Below, piece after piece: positions 46,615-57,254 of a stretch of DNA of 64,000 bases. The notes under the pieces were generated by a model. It did not search any database. It was not told the origin of the DNA and worked only from the letters and a program-made list of their open reading frames with translations. Each line of letters begins with the position of its first letter. Position 1 is the first letter of the stretch. Origin of the DNA: Roridomyces roridus (lineage: Eukaryota; Basidiomycota; Agaricomycetes; Agaricales; Mycenaceae). A program made the translations under genes and the position numbers. The stretch is taken from NCBI GenBank assembly GCA_029378245.1, contig JARKIF010000005.1, forward strand, positions 1,178,001 through 1,242,000, read 5' to 3'.

Positions 46615-49600
46615 ATGAAGTGGCTGCCCTCGTCGCTCCTTTTGCTGCTGCTTGGAGCTGTACACGCCTCCTTCTCTGCCAACAATACCCACAACGGCTG
46701 GTCCACTCAGAGGAAACTAGCTCTCCGGGAACAAACTCGCCAACTCTGGTACCATGGCTTCGATAACTACATGGAACACGGTCCGTCTCGCGTCTGTGCT
46801 CGCGGCTTCATCTTGATTCCATACAGCATTTCCCTTGGACGAGGTCTTGTCTTTCTAGCCTGCTGCTGCATGACACTGATCGGTGTTCAGTTAGCACCTC
46901 TGACCTGCAGTGGTCGAGGACCCAACTGGGAAAATCCGTGAGTAAGAGGCACTGCTGCGTCCACTGAACTGCTGACAAAAACTCTCCAAGAGATGACATT
47001 GCAACGAACGATGTCGCTGGAAATTTCTCCCTGACCTTAATAGACGTGTTGGACACACTCGTCGTACTAGACGATCGACCTGGCTTCGAATTAGCGGTCA
47101 AGAACGTCATAAAATGGGTCTCATTCGATGTACGCCGCCTAAACCCTGCTGTGTTTCCTCCCTGACCGTCATATTAGGTCAACGTCCGTCCACAAGTTTT
47201 CGAGACCACAATCCGCGTCCTTGGTGGCCTTTTATCTGGCCACATTTTTGCCAGTAAACCTGGACAGCCTTTCTTTCTGCCCTGGTATCGAGGAGAACTT
47301 CTCCAATTAGCCCATGATCTCGGCAATAGACTGCTCCCTGCGTTTTCCACACCAACAGGGCTTCCTTATGCCCGGGTAAACCCCTGAATCATGGACAATT
47401 AGACTAGAAGCTCAGTCTCTCCCAGATAAATCTACGGCATGGTGTCCTGAGAGGCGAGGGTGTCGATACATGTCGGCAACTCAGTTGTTCGCAATTCCGG
47501 ATGGCTTATCAATCCCAGGTACTGCTGGCGCCGGGTCTCTTTTGTTGGAGTTTGCCACTCTCAGCCGCTTGACGGGCGATGCTCGTTTTGAGAAAGCTGC
47601 CCATAAAGCCTTTTGGGCTATCTGGAATCGCAGGACAGGCGAGTGGTTTCCGGCTCATCACTCTCGTTTCTCACCGTTTCTTAGATATCGGTCTTGTGGG
47701 GAACACTATCAACATCCGTGGAGGGGTTCGTTCTCATCTAGACACTTGGTCGTTGGCTGAACCGTGCCCTAGTCGTGGACGAGACCCGAAGTCAGCGGAA
47801 TCGGCGCCGGAATCGACTCTTTTCACGAATACGCCCTTAAATGGTATATAATGAGGTCGGAATCTTTTTCGGTGCATTTTCTTCGCCGCTCACTATGCTG
47901 TTTAGTGGTAAGTCGATGTGCAATCGCATTGTTCCTGTCTCAACCTTGTTTAGGCGACCTAGAATTTTTAGACGTATGGGACGACACATACGCCGCTATA
48001 ATGCGGTGGTCTCGGTCACCGAACGGCTTTTGGGTATGTCGCGAAACCCCGGATTCGCTGGTTCTAACCCTAACCCTAAGTTTCGACAAGTGAATATGTA
48101 CACTGGTGATGCCGCCTACAACACACTAGACTCGTTGTCCGCCTTTTGGTCGGGTCTACAAGGTGGGCATGAGCAGGTGAATAAAATATTTCAATTTACT
48201 CTTCAACAGTTCTCGCTGGAGACGTTTATAACGCCGTCAAGCTGCACATGCTCTGTAAGGCATCTGCAATTCTTCAAATTAACGATGTAACATTCTTGTA
48301 GATTATAATATTTGGAGGAAACATTCGGGTCTTCCAGAGGTCTATGACATGGGTGCCAAGGTGGCAACATCCACGCAATATCCTCTCCGTCCAGGTGACT
48401 TGCTTGTCAAACTGGCTGGCTCGATCTCATGTCTACGCAGAATTTATCGAATCCACTTGGTATCTATATCGGGTAAGTATCCCGGCTTTGGGCTGTTGAT
48501 GCAATTGACACCTGGAAGGCTACGGGCGATCCGTTTTACCTCGACGTAGCAGAGCAGATTCTTTTTGACCTCACCGTTCGGTCAAAGGTGCCTTGCGGCC
48601 TGAGTGGAATCAAAGACCTCGTGAAAAATACTCTTGACGATAGAATGGAGTCCTTTGCCCTGTCTGAAACGCTAAAGGTGCTGCCAACCCCCGATCTTCA
48701 TCGAATACTTCTAATAAAACTGCAGTATCTCTATCTATTATTCGACGAGGATAATTTCCTGCATAAATCCGACAACAACTACGTGTTTACTACAGAAGGC
48801 CACCTATTGGCGTTGGACCAGCAACCCCCGAAAAAGAAACCCTCCCCTCGCCGAAAGATGCGGAACATTGAAAACCATCAATGTCCGGCGTACACTCCCT
48901 TGACGGAGGACTCTGGACTGACGGTGGGAATACGGTCCAGTGGGCAGATGGACTATGCCCAATTCCTGGTGAATCAAGAAGCTAACGATCAGGACCAAGC
49001 TGCCTGGTCACCGAATGGCTGGTGCGACCGACCACTCGTCCATAACTTTGTGGGTTAAAAAGACATCTGCTAGAGACGAGCTGACTGAGGTGTTGCAGGC
49101 GTATGAGTTCATTCTGTCGCCAAATGGCAAGATCATTTCCGAGGATCTGAGTCCCAGTCGCCTCAAGCTGGATGTTGTGGAAGATGGGTATATAGTCAAC
49201 AATGTAACAGGCATCCGAATCCACATAGTAAGCGGCCCTGAATTGCTACGCTCCATCTGACATGAAAACAGGTGCAAAGGCTCGACCGGCAAGGATACGA
49301 TGTTCGAAGATGTACGTCAAGCCCTTCTATTCTTCCATTTCTGACCAGCGTCTTAGTGGGGCACTACGATGTCCGAGCAGGGCAGACAGTCTACGTCAAC
49401 GACCCGTTGATCTTTGGTCCTACACAAGTCGCCAAGATGCAACGAGCGGTCGACATTCCGCTACGGTTCACCATGCTGCCGGAGGACGACACCGAGCCTC
49501 ATGTGGCGGAGCTGCTCAACCAGGTGGAAATCGCCACCACCGGGTATTCTGCGCTCTTCGGACCAGAGCTGGCCCTGTCTCCCAGCGAGGATTCGCCGCC

Positions 49601-50042
49601 TTTGCGCATCAACAACCAGGATGGGTTGCCTGTGTTCTACGATGAAATGAACGGCTATGGGTGCGATCCGTACGACCAAGTGTACGAGAATGCCGTGCTG
49701 CTCACGATTCGCGGGGAGTGCACATTCTTGGAGAAGCTTGTGCATGCCAAAGACGCAGGTGCTGCGGGGGTGTTGGTCGTCAGCGACGAGGACCTTCCAC
49801 TGAACCCTACCGCGGACGAGGAGGACCTGGAAGCCGCGGGGGATCTCGGGGACGCAGGACTGATCATGCTGACTCCCGAGGCGGGTCGGTTGGTGGGCGA
49901 GTTATTGAAGACTGGGCAGGTCATGCTGCAGCTGGGGTTGTCGGTGCCAGAGGAGCTGCCAGTGCCCAAGGAGGTGGAGCAAGCACCCAAGTTGCTGATC
50001 CTGAACGGGCATTCGCTGCTCAACACACGTTTATTAGTTTAG
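46615..50042 (+). CDS. EDEM-type GH47 alpha-mannosidase with PA domain (Htm1/Mnl1-like)
   Basis: ER glycoprotein quality control: trims mannose on misfolded glycoproteins for ERAD. Signal peptide [22 protein letters not shown]47 blocks across many introns: [25 protein letters not shown] start, [118 protein letters not shown] and the calcium-site motif [13 protein letters not shown] protease-associated domain follows ([37 protein letters not shown]). The end NTRLLV shows no HDEL-type retention signal. The PA domain and length (about 850 residues) point to the Htm1/EDEM3 branch rather than Mns1. Confidence 0.9.
48018..48078 (+). other. EDEM intron with telomere-like repeat near its 3' end
   Basis: The intron that starts gtatgtcgcg after GGCTTTTGG ends ctaaccctaaccctaag, two TAACCC units directly before the acceptor, giving [11 protein letters not shown]. 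The repeated CTAAC could act as branch site. With two units only, this is not a telomere. Confidence 0.55.
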
Positions 50043-50061
50043 CACCATCTAATTTATTTAT

Positions 50062-50761
50062 CTAATCGTCGGATTGTACAATGGAATAGACTGGAGCGTC
50101 GAGTTTGGAGCCACCTTTGAGGAACATGAGCTCGATGATGAACAGGTATTCGAGCGTTTTGCCGCCTTGTTTGGCGATGAGCTCTCCTGCGGCTTTGGCA
50201 GAACCGCCTAGATTAGATGTTAGCGCTGGTAATGGAAAACGCAGGAAAAACGGACCAGTCGCGATGAGGTCGTCGACGACGACGACCGATTGTCCGGGCT
50301 TGATGGCGTCGGCTTGCATTTCAAACGAATCCTGGTCCCGTTCAGAAAAAAAAATTACTTGGTTCTTAGCAGCAAAAGTTGCTCACCGTCCCGTACTCCT
50401 TCTCATACTCGGCAGATACGCATTCGCCCGGGAGCTTACCTTTTTTGCGCACTGGAACAAATGCGGCGCCGAGTCTCAGCGCGATGATGGGTCCAAGCAG
50501 GAATCCACGCGCGTCCAGCCCGACGATGACATCGATCTTCTTGGACGGGGCGGTGGCGGCAGTGTGCGAGGTGAGGTGGTGCACCAAGTGGGTTATCAGA
50601 GTCTCGAATGCAACTGGGTTGCGCAGGATCGGGAAAATGTCGAGGAAAACGATGCCCTGTGCGCGTCGGTCAATGCCCAACGTGTATCATAATGGCGGCA
50701 CCTTCTTGGGAAAGTCGGGGTGGGCGGTGAGATGGCTCTTGATCAGCTCGACGTCCGCCAT
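50062..50761 (-). CDS. APT1: Adenine phosphoribosyltransferase
   Basis: Salvages adenine to AMP using PRPP. The start at 50761 reads [20 protein letters not shown], spliced over gtgccgcc...gcacag to [20 protein letters not shown]. Then [40 protein letters not shown] and [20 protein letters not shown] lead to the PRPP loop [20 protein letters not shown]. The end is [15 protein letters not shown]. Length is about 190 residues and all family blocks are present. It is convergent with the EDEM gene, 20 bases between stops. Confidence 0.95.
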
Positions 50762-50883
50762 GAAGGCGCAGAGTAAAAAGAGTCGGACAAATCATCTTAT
50801 TTCGAATCATGCATTGCTCATATATTGTGTGTAGCATAAGGATGGAGAGGCGCATGCATAACGGAAAATAGGCTACGACAAGA

Positions 50884-51857
50884 TTAGACCGACGCGAGGA
50901 CCTCCGGCTCCTTGAAGTCCTTGGCCACGCGAGTGCCAGTCTCCTGCGAGGAAATGAGTTGGTGAAAAAAAGATTGATGGCTAAAAAAAAAAAACTCACG
51001 TCCGTCGACTCTCCGTGCAGCTCCATCAGCTTGGAGACGTCGAATTTGGGCGCCTTCAGGATCTTGGCCTTGCGGACATAGACGTTCTGGAGGGGGTAGA
51101 TACTCCGTGCCGCCTTCTCGATCTCACGGCCAATCGCCTCCGGGATGAATTTGTGGACGAGCTCCTTCAGGTCGCACGAGGTGGCCTCCCGGGTCATAAT
51201 CTCGAACATCTTCTTCCGGATCTCCCGAATCTGCGCCGACTGGGCGTAGGTGGTCTTTCGGACCTGGGATTGGCGACGCTTGGTGAAGCCGATGGCGAAC
51301 AGGCGAATGAGGTAGCCGTCAGTGGTTTTGACATCGACGTGAGCCTCGATGAGGGATTGCCACTTGCGGACGAGGGAACGGAGTTTGTCGGAGGTGAAGT
51401 CCATGCCGTGGAAGTTGGTCAGGCAGTTCTTGCCCTGGACTTCGTCGACACGCAGTTTGATTTTGCGGAAGGACTGCTCCTCGTCCTTGTTGAGGTCTGC
51501 CAGCGAAACCTCAATAATGCGGCCCTTGAGCGAGTCGTTGGCGTTTTCTGAAAGTCACATGAGAGACGGCGAAAAAAAGATGTGCAGACGACGCACTCAA
51601 GCCCTGCGACCTGTTGACGAGGGTCTTGCCAACATTTCGGACCTCGAAGATTGACGGGGCTTTAATGTCGTACCACTCTTGAGGGAAAATGAGCAAGAGC
51701 AGGAAAAGAGAACAGCGGACGCGTACCCTTGCGGGAGAAGGGGTCGACGACCTTTTTCTTGATACCCTTCTTTCCTTTTGAGAGGCGCTTGTTCTGGAAG
51801 AGAATGAGCTCGAGAACGAGAGCGAAGGTAAGGTGAATGTACCTTGCCTACAGCCAT
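50884..51857 (-). CDS. RPS1: 40S ribosomal protein eS1 (S3a)
   Basis: Small-subunit ribosomal protein. The start at 51857 codes MAVG, and after an intron the basic block [20 protein letters not shown] follows. Then come [100 protein letters not shown] and [20 protein letters not shown]. The end is [12 protein letters not shown]. Length of about 255 residues is normal. It diverges from ATG10 with about 115 bases between starts. Confidence 0.96.
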
Positions 51858-51969
51858 GGTGGGGAATGGCCTGCCGAGAAGGGAGAGTTTTGAGGAAGAG
51901 GGAGAGCGTGCGAGCAGATCAATAGACAACTGCCTAGTTGCTTTACGGCGAGCCACCGCCCACGTGATC

Positions 51970-52582
51970 ATGATGGATCGCTCCCGATTTCGCGCAGAGG
52001 CAGACGCGTACATTGACGCGCATCCTGATCAACGTTGGGAATGGCGAGAACATCCAGTACGCAACCTCTTGTCGTGGTCTGCAACTCACTCACTCTCTAG
52101 TCTGGCCTGGGTTACATGGCCCGTGAGGTCGAGCACATTCGTCGTGAACAGTTGACGGCCCCGGAAACGCTCACTTGCAAGCAGTATGTCTGCTACTCGG
52201 CCACATTCCAGGTTCCCACTTTCTACTTTACTCTGCACGATGCCAGTCTGTCCGTCTCTCTCCGCCCGTACTTGCTGCTCAGGCCATCCTAGGCGGCAGT
52301 CCCCTGGCGGTGACTGATCTCGTTGGCACGACCCTCTTCAGCCGGAACGCGTTTGAAGGCACACAGCAGACGTCGTTTGCGGTCAGCCAACCAGATTCTG
52401 CGTTCCCGTTGCTGTCGCAAGGTGATCACCCTACGCTGGGTACTCCGTGTTGGTACTTTCACCCGTGCCAAACAGCGGCCGCAGTGGATGAGATTATGAA
52501 AGCCCTCGGGCACGGGGAGCAAGGGCTCGGGCTGTGGGTTGAGAAATGGTTCGTAGTACTCGGCAGCGTTGTAAACACATGA
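51970..52582 (+). CDS. ATG10: Atg10-like E2 autophagy conjugating enzyme
   Basis: E2-like enzyme that transfers Atg12 to Atg5 in autophagosome formation. The start MMDRSRFRAEADAYIDAHPD at 51970 (a second Met at 51973) leads to WEWREHP, spliced to SGLGYMAREVEHIRREQLTA. Next are CKQYVCYSATFQVPTFYFTL, and after an intron GGSPLAVTDLVGTTLFSRNA and SQGDHPTLGTPCWYFHPCQT. The Cys of HPCQT is the expected catalytic residue. The protein ends GLWVEKWFVVLGSVVNT, the family's C-terminal signature. Length is about 190 residues. Confidence 0.85.
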
Positions 52583-52750
52583 GAAATAATTCAGTTCCTT
52601 GACACTCGCACCATTGCAAGAGTCGCACCACAAATCGATTCGATCGTGGAGGTACTGAAATTATGTTAAGCGGCCGCATGCCTAGTTAAAGGGCACGCTC
52701 TACGGCTCGTCCACAACACTACTTTCTCCTCTCCCCGTCTCACTCGCACC

Positions 52751-54112
52751 ATGGTCAGTTCTTGTTCTCCAATTCTGACCTATGTTCATCACGTCTAGGT
52801 CCACGAAGCTGTCATCGTCGCTGCCTCCCGCACCCCCACTGGCTCTCCTCAACGGAACCCTCAAATCCTTCACCGCCCCCCAACTCGGTGCCGCCGCCCT
52901 CAAACACGCCCTTGCATCCAAGAACATCGACCCCGCAGCCGTAGAGGAACTCTACTTTGGCAACGTCGTTCAGGCCGGTGTCGGCCAGTCCCCAGCTCGT
53001 CAGGTCGCCCTCAACGCTGGTCTCAGCATTTCCTCGGATGCCACCACCATCAACAAGGTCTGCGCTAGCGGCATGAAGTCGGTCATGCTCGCCACCCAGA
53101 GCATCCAGCTCGGTCAGCGCAGCGTTGTCGCCGCTGGTGGTATGGAGAGCATGAGCAATGCCCCTTTCCTCATCCCCCGCGCCAACCCTGCCTTTGGCAA
53201 GTTCACCGCCATCGACTCGCTCGAGAACGACGGTCTGTGGGATGTATACAACAACCAGGCTATGGGCTGCTGTGGCGAGTCTGCTGCCGACAAGCACGAC
53301 ATCACCCGCGAATCCCTCGACGCCCATGCCATCGAGTCCTACAAACGCTCTGAGCGGGCATGGGCAGCTGGCGCTTTTGACGCCGAGATCGCACCCATCA
53401 CCGTCAAGGGCAAGAAGGGCGACACCATCGTCCGTGAAGACGAGGAGTACAAGCGCGTCATCTACGAGAAGGTCCCCAGTCTCAAGTCCGCCTTCAAGGC
53501 GGGCGGAAAGATCACCGCCGCCAACTCTTCTCCCCTGAACGACGGTGCCTCTGCCCTCATCCTCATGTCTGCTGAGAAGGCCAAGGAGCTTGGCCTGACA
53601 CCATTGGCAAAGGTCGTTTGTGAGTTGGCATTTCACCTTTTCGAAGCGATTCTCAACTTTTGTCAGCATACGCGGATGCCGGTGTCGAGCCCGTTGACTT
53701 CCCCATTGCCCCTACTGTCGCCCTGCCGCTTGCCCTCGAGAAGGCCAACCTGACGGTCAACGACATTTCCCTGTTCGAGATCAACGAAGCCTTCTCTGTC
53801 GTTGTCCGCATCGCCGAAAAGGTCCTGAACATCGACCCCGCAAAAATTAACGTCAACGGGTATGTGCACCTTGTCATTGTCCCGGTGCGATTACTCACGC
53901 CCAACAGAGGTGCTGTCGCGCTCGGCCACGCGATCGGCAGCTCTGGCGCACGTATTATCGTATCGCTGGTGCATGCCCTCAAGTCGGGCGAGTACGGTGC
54001 AGCTGGTGTCTGCAATGGTGTAAGTTGTTCTTTTCTTCGAGGCATCTTCTCTTTCTCATCATTCGATCTTCAGGGTGGAGCCGCGTCGGCAATTATTATC
54101 CAGAAATTGTAA
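52751..54112 (+). CDS. ERG10: Acetyl-CoA acetyltransferase (thiolase), apparent frameshift near N-terminus
   Basis: Condenses two acetyl-CoA to acetoacetyl-CoA, the first mevalonate step. The start codon at 52751 is directly followed by an intron (gtcagt...gtctag), giving [17 protein letters not shown]. At 52841-52850 the frame must shift by one base (text ggctctcctcaac, expected GGC TCT CTC AAC) to continue [20 protein letters not shown]. Active-site blocks are [11 protein letters not shown] (acyl Cys), [36 protein letters not shown] (His) and GVCNGGGAASA (second Cys). Introns also lie near 53614-53666, 53859-53907 and 54019-54073. Since the rest is fully conserved, an inserted base in the assembly is the best reading. 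Confidence 0.9.
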
Positions 54113-54253
54113 CCTTATCGTCTCAATATAGAATATCGCTCTTTAGATCACATTTTCATGGGAAAAGGAAGCCACCGCCGTCAACATTCGCTTGATTGAG
54201 AACCTTTGCACTCACGCCTCGTGGACATTCCATCGGGACGATATACTTAAGGA

Positions 54254-54260
54254 TATAAAA
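54254..54260 (+). promoter_or_regulatory. TATA box of the MFS permease gene
   Basis: TATAAAA lies 46 bases before the ATG at 54300 in a short intergenic gap. It fits a core promoter. Confidence 0.55.
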
Positions 54261-54299
54261 TGACGGGAGGGGGACAGGTTCCTCCTTATCTTCTCTCTC

Positions 54300-56484
54300 A
54301 TGTCTCAAGCAGAGAAGGGCTCGCTGCAAGAAAAGGTCGACGTCAACTCGGTCGATTCGCAGCATGGAGACGAGGCGCTGCAGCTTGTCGGGACTGTGCG
54401 GACTGCCGAGTTCAGCGACGAGTACAATCGCAAGCTGAGGCGTAAACTCGACTGGGTTATTCCGCCGCTTTGTGCTGCGGTTTATTTCACGCAGTTTCTG
54501 TGCGTCCTATTCGTGTGGGTGTATAAGCAGGCTAAAGTTGTTATTAGGGACAAGACGTCATTGAACTATGCCAGTATTATGGGGTTGCCTATTACTGGCA
54601 CGGTACGTTGCCAATCCAGTATCAGAAGCATGCTAACGCGTATGAAAGAACTACAACCTCGTCTCTGCGGCGTTTTATTTCGGTATCCCACTCCATCCTT
54701 GCCGCTCCTCCGTGTAACTTCTGGCTACCAGGCTTCCTCGTCTTCGAGTTCCCCACGGTCTACCTCTCACAGAAGACACGCGTCGCAAAGTACCTCGGCG
54801 CGAACATTGTCCTCTGGGGCGTGATTTTGATGCTACACTCTGTCGGCACGTCGTTTGGCGCGTTCTTTGCCTTGCGCTTCCTCTTGGGTATGCTGCGAAT
54901 GGACTTTCGGTTGCATGGTTGACTCTTTTGACTAGGCATGTGCGAATGTTGCGTCGCGCCGATCTTGATTCTGCTGGTGTCCATGTTTTATCGCAAGAAC
55001 GAACAGGTGCGGTTCGATCCAATGCGTCTTCAACTGCTAACTGGTCGATTCCAGGCGTCTCGCATTTCGTGGTTCTATGTTATGGTATGGTGTCTCTCGC
55101 TTCATTGGATCGAGCTTACCAGTACTTCAGAACGGGCTCACCATGGTGGCGGGTGGCCTCCTGGGTTGGGTATTTCGCTTCAACTACTCGTGCGACGTTC
55201 GGCTCACAGCATAATCAGGGCATCTCATTTTACTCGGGCCACCGCCTAGCACCGTACAAGATACTGTACATCCTCCTCGGCGGCCTCGCAATCATCGTGG
55301 GCATTGCAGTGCTCATTTGGATGCCCGACTCTCCCGTGCATGCCGGATTCTTGACTCATGAGGAGCGTATAGCAGCATTGGAGCGCGTTCGGGATGACCA
55401 AGGCGGGACGGCAAACCACGAGTTGAAGAAGGACCAGATCATTGAAGCATTGCTCGACGTCCGCACATGGCTGGTGGTTCTTTCGACCCTCCTCAGTGTG
55501 TCTTGTGTGCCCTTTCTTTTGCATCACGACTTATTCTTTCATAGCGAGTATACCGAATGGGGCTTTGAGCAATTGTAGGTTTTTTCCTGGAGACTCGAGA
55601 CCATGAATGACCGTTGAAAAGACAGCAATATTATCATTAAGAGTTTTGGCTACACGTACGTATCCTGAACAGACTATTCGCTGCGGTCGTTGACATTCCG
55701 CAGCTCCAAGCAGGCCTTGATTCTATCGACGCCCGGTGGCGCTGTTGCCGCCTTCACAACCCTTTGGTGTGGTTGGTACTCTGATAAGAAGGTCTGGTCT
55801 CTGTTAGCTCCTGGTGTATGCCTAACATGACCCTAGAATGAACGAATGACACCAATCATCGTCGCGTTGGTTCCTACAATCATAGGAAGCGCCCTCTTGA
55901 TCGGTCTCGCGCATTCAGGCAACAAGGGAGCCCTGCTATTTGGTAAAAAGCCTCTTATGTCTTGAGGCCCTTTCTTGAGCTTCTACGCAGCGGTGTACTT
56001 GGTTGGCACATTCGGAAGTGCATTGTCTACGATTTACGCCTACAATGCCAGCAATACTAGCGGGCACACGGTCAGCTCCACGTCTGAATCCCCAAGGTCG
56101 AAACTGACTCGGCACAGAAAAAAAGCACGATCAATTCGATGACCCTAGTCTCGTTCGCAGTGGGCAATATCATAGGGACGCAGATCTTCCAACCCAGCGA
56201 TGCTCCCGACTATATCCCAGGCAAGACTGCAATCATGGTGCTCCTAACAGTGCAGATCTTCATTTCTTTACTTCTCCGCTGGATCAACTTGCGCTTGAAT
56301 GCCAAGAAGAAGGCGAAATTAGCAGAGATGAAGGCGCAGAATGGGTGGTCGGACGCGGACGTCCAGAGGGAGAGAGATAAATACGGGTTTTCCGACTTGA
56401 CGGACAAACAGTAAGTTCTTTCATATCATCCTTGTCTTTTGCTCATTGGTGGGCAGGAACGTGTATTTCATGTACACAGCGTAA
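54300..56484 (+). CDS. MFS anion:cation symporter, allantoate permease (Dal5/Tna1) family
   Basis: Plasma-membrane transporter for organic anions such as allantoate, nicotinate or similar acids. The start MSQAEKGSLQEKVDVNSVDS and tail-facing RRKLDWVIPPLCAAVYFTQF lead to DKTSLNYASIMGLPITGT. Membrane blocks: FLVFEFPTVYLSQKTRVAKY, LGANIVLWGVILMLHSVGTS, MCECCVAPILILLVSMFYRK, GHRLAPYKILYILLGGLAII, then the loop GFLTHEERIAALERVRDDQG. After several introns come SKQALILSTPGGAVAAFTTL, TIYAYNASNTSGHT and TLVSFAVGNIIGTQIFQPSD with APDYIPGKTAIMVLLTVQIF. The final 29-base exon (56456-56484) gives NVYFMYTA. Substrate cannot be told from sequence. Confidence 0.88.
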
Positions 56485-56602
56485 GGAATTGCAGCAGAGG
56501 ACATGGATTTATTGTACAAATTATGACTTGAAGACAAGAAACAGACACCTTTCAAAGATTGAGTTGAATGATCAATGAAGTGGAAAGCGCATTACCTCAA
56601 AT

Positions 56603-56996
56603 TCAACTGGAAGCTTTGAAGTTGTTTTCATTGAACGGGTCTCCGATTTCTAGAGAAGAATTCAGTGAGAAATACGGAGAGTGACGATCAAAGCGAACCC
56701 TTTCTGAGGTAGTCCACAACATGATTGTCCACCATCTCTTCCTTGTCTCTCTTCGCTCCTCCTTCCTTGCCCTCCCATGCGCGACGAGGGTCATCGCGTC
56801 TTCTAGATTTATTGGATGAACCGGAAGTAAGGGCAGGAAGGCGGCGCTTGGAAGGGCTGCCGGTGAACGAGGAGGATATGTGGCTGGCAAGGCTGAGGAG
56901 ATGCGAAGCCGCGCCAGACGATGTGGTGAAATTCTCCTCGGGCGGAGGTGACTCTGAACGAGAGGATGGGGAGGAGTCGGCGTCTGGAGAGTGCAT
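56603..56996 (-). CDS. Small hypothetical protein, Ser/basic-rich
   Basis: About 115 residues, no family recognised. The start at 56996 reads MHSPDADSSPSSRSESPPPE, with a Ser-rich middle (ASHLLSLASHISSSFTGSPS), a basic patch (KRRLPALTSGSSNKSRRRDD) and a helical acidic-basic end (KRDKEEMVDNHVVDYLRK). An intron with donor ggttcgc and acceptor ttctctag joins this to EIGDPFNENNFKASS. The conserved-looking C-terminus and plausible splice suggest a real gene. The plus-strand frame over the same bases is less convincing. Confidence 0.45.
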
Positions 56997-57254
56997 TATT
57001 TGGTGGATGAAGTTCAAGATCAAGCGCGTCGATTGGCACGGCCCTGACGTTATCACTAAACATGTACAAACCAACTCCTCCAGAAAATTAAAACTAAATA
57101 TTAGGCGCGTTTCGAAATTGTACAAATACAGAGATGCTGCGATACACGACGAAAGCGAAATGAATAAATAAGTCATATGTATAAACGTGAGTCCCGTCCT
57201 TCCTGTTCCGTTCATTGTTCCCTTCACTCGGAGACACGTTTCCTGGTCAGTGAT

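Noticed and set aside
48061..48078. Chromosome end
   Set aside because: Only two telomere-like units inside an intron, with genes continuing on both sides.
52812..53669. Minus-strand open frame of 285 codons
   Set aside because: Antisense to the conserved thiolase; the composition mirrors its codon bias.
56725..57171. Plus-strand frame of 148 codons
   Set aside because: The opposite strand has a better start, a splice-supported C-terminus and spacing between neighbours.
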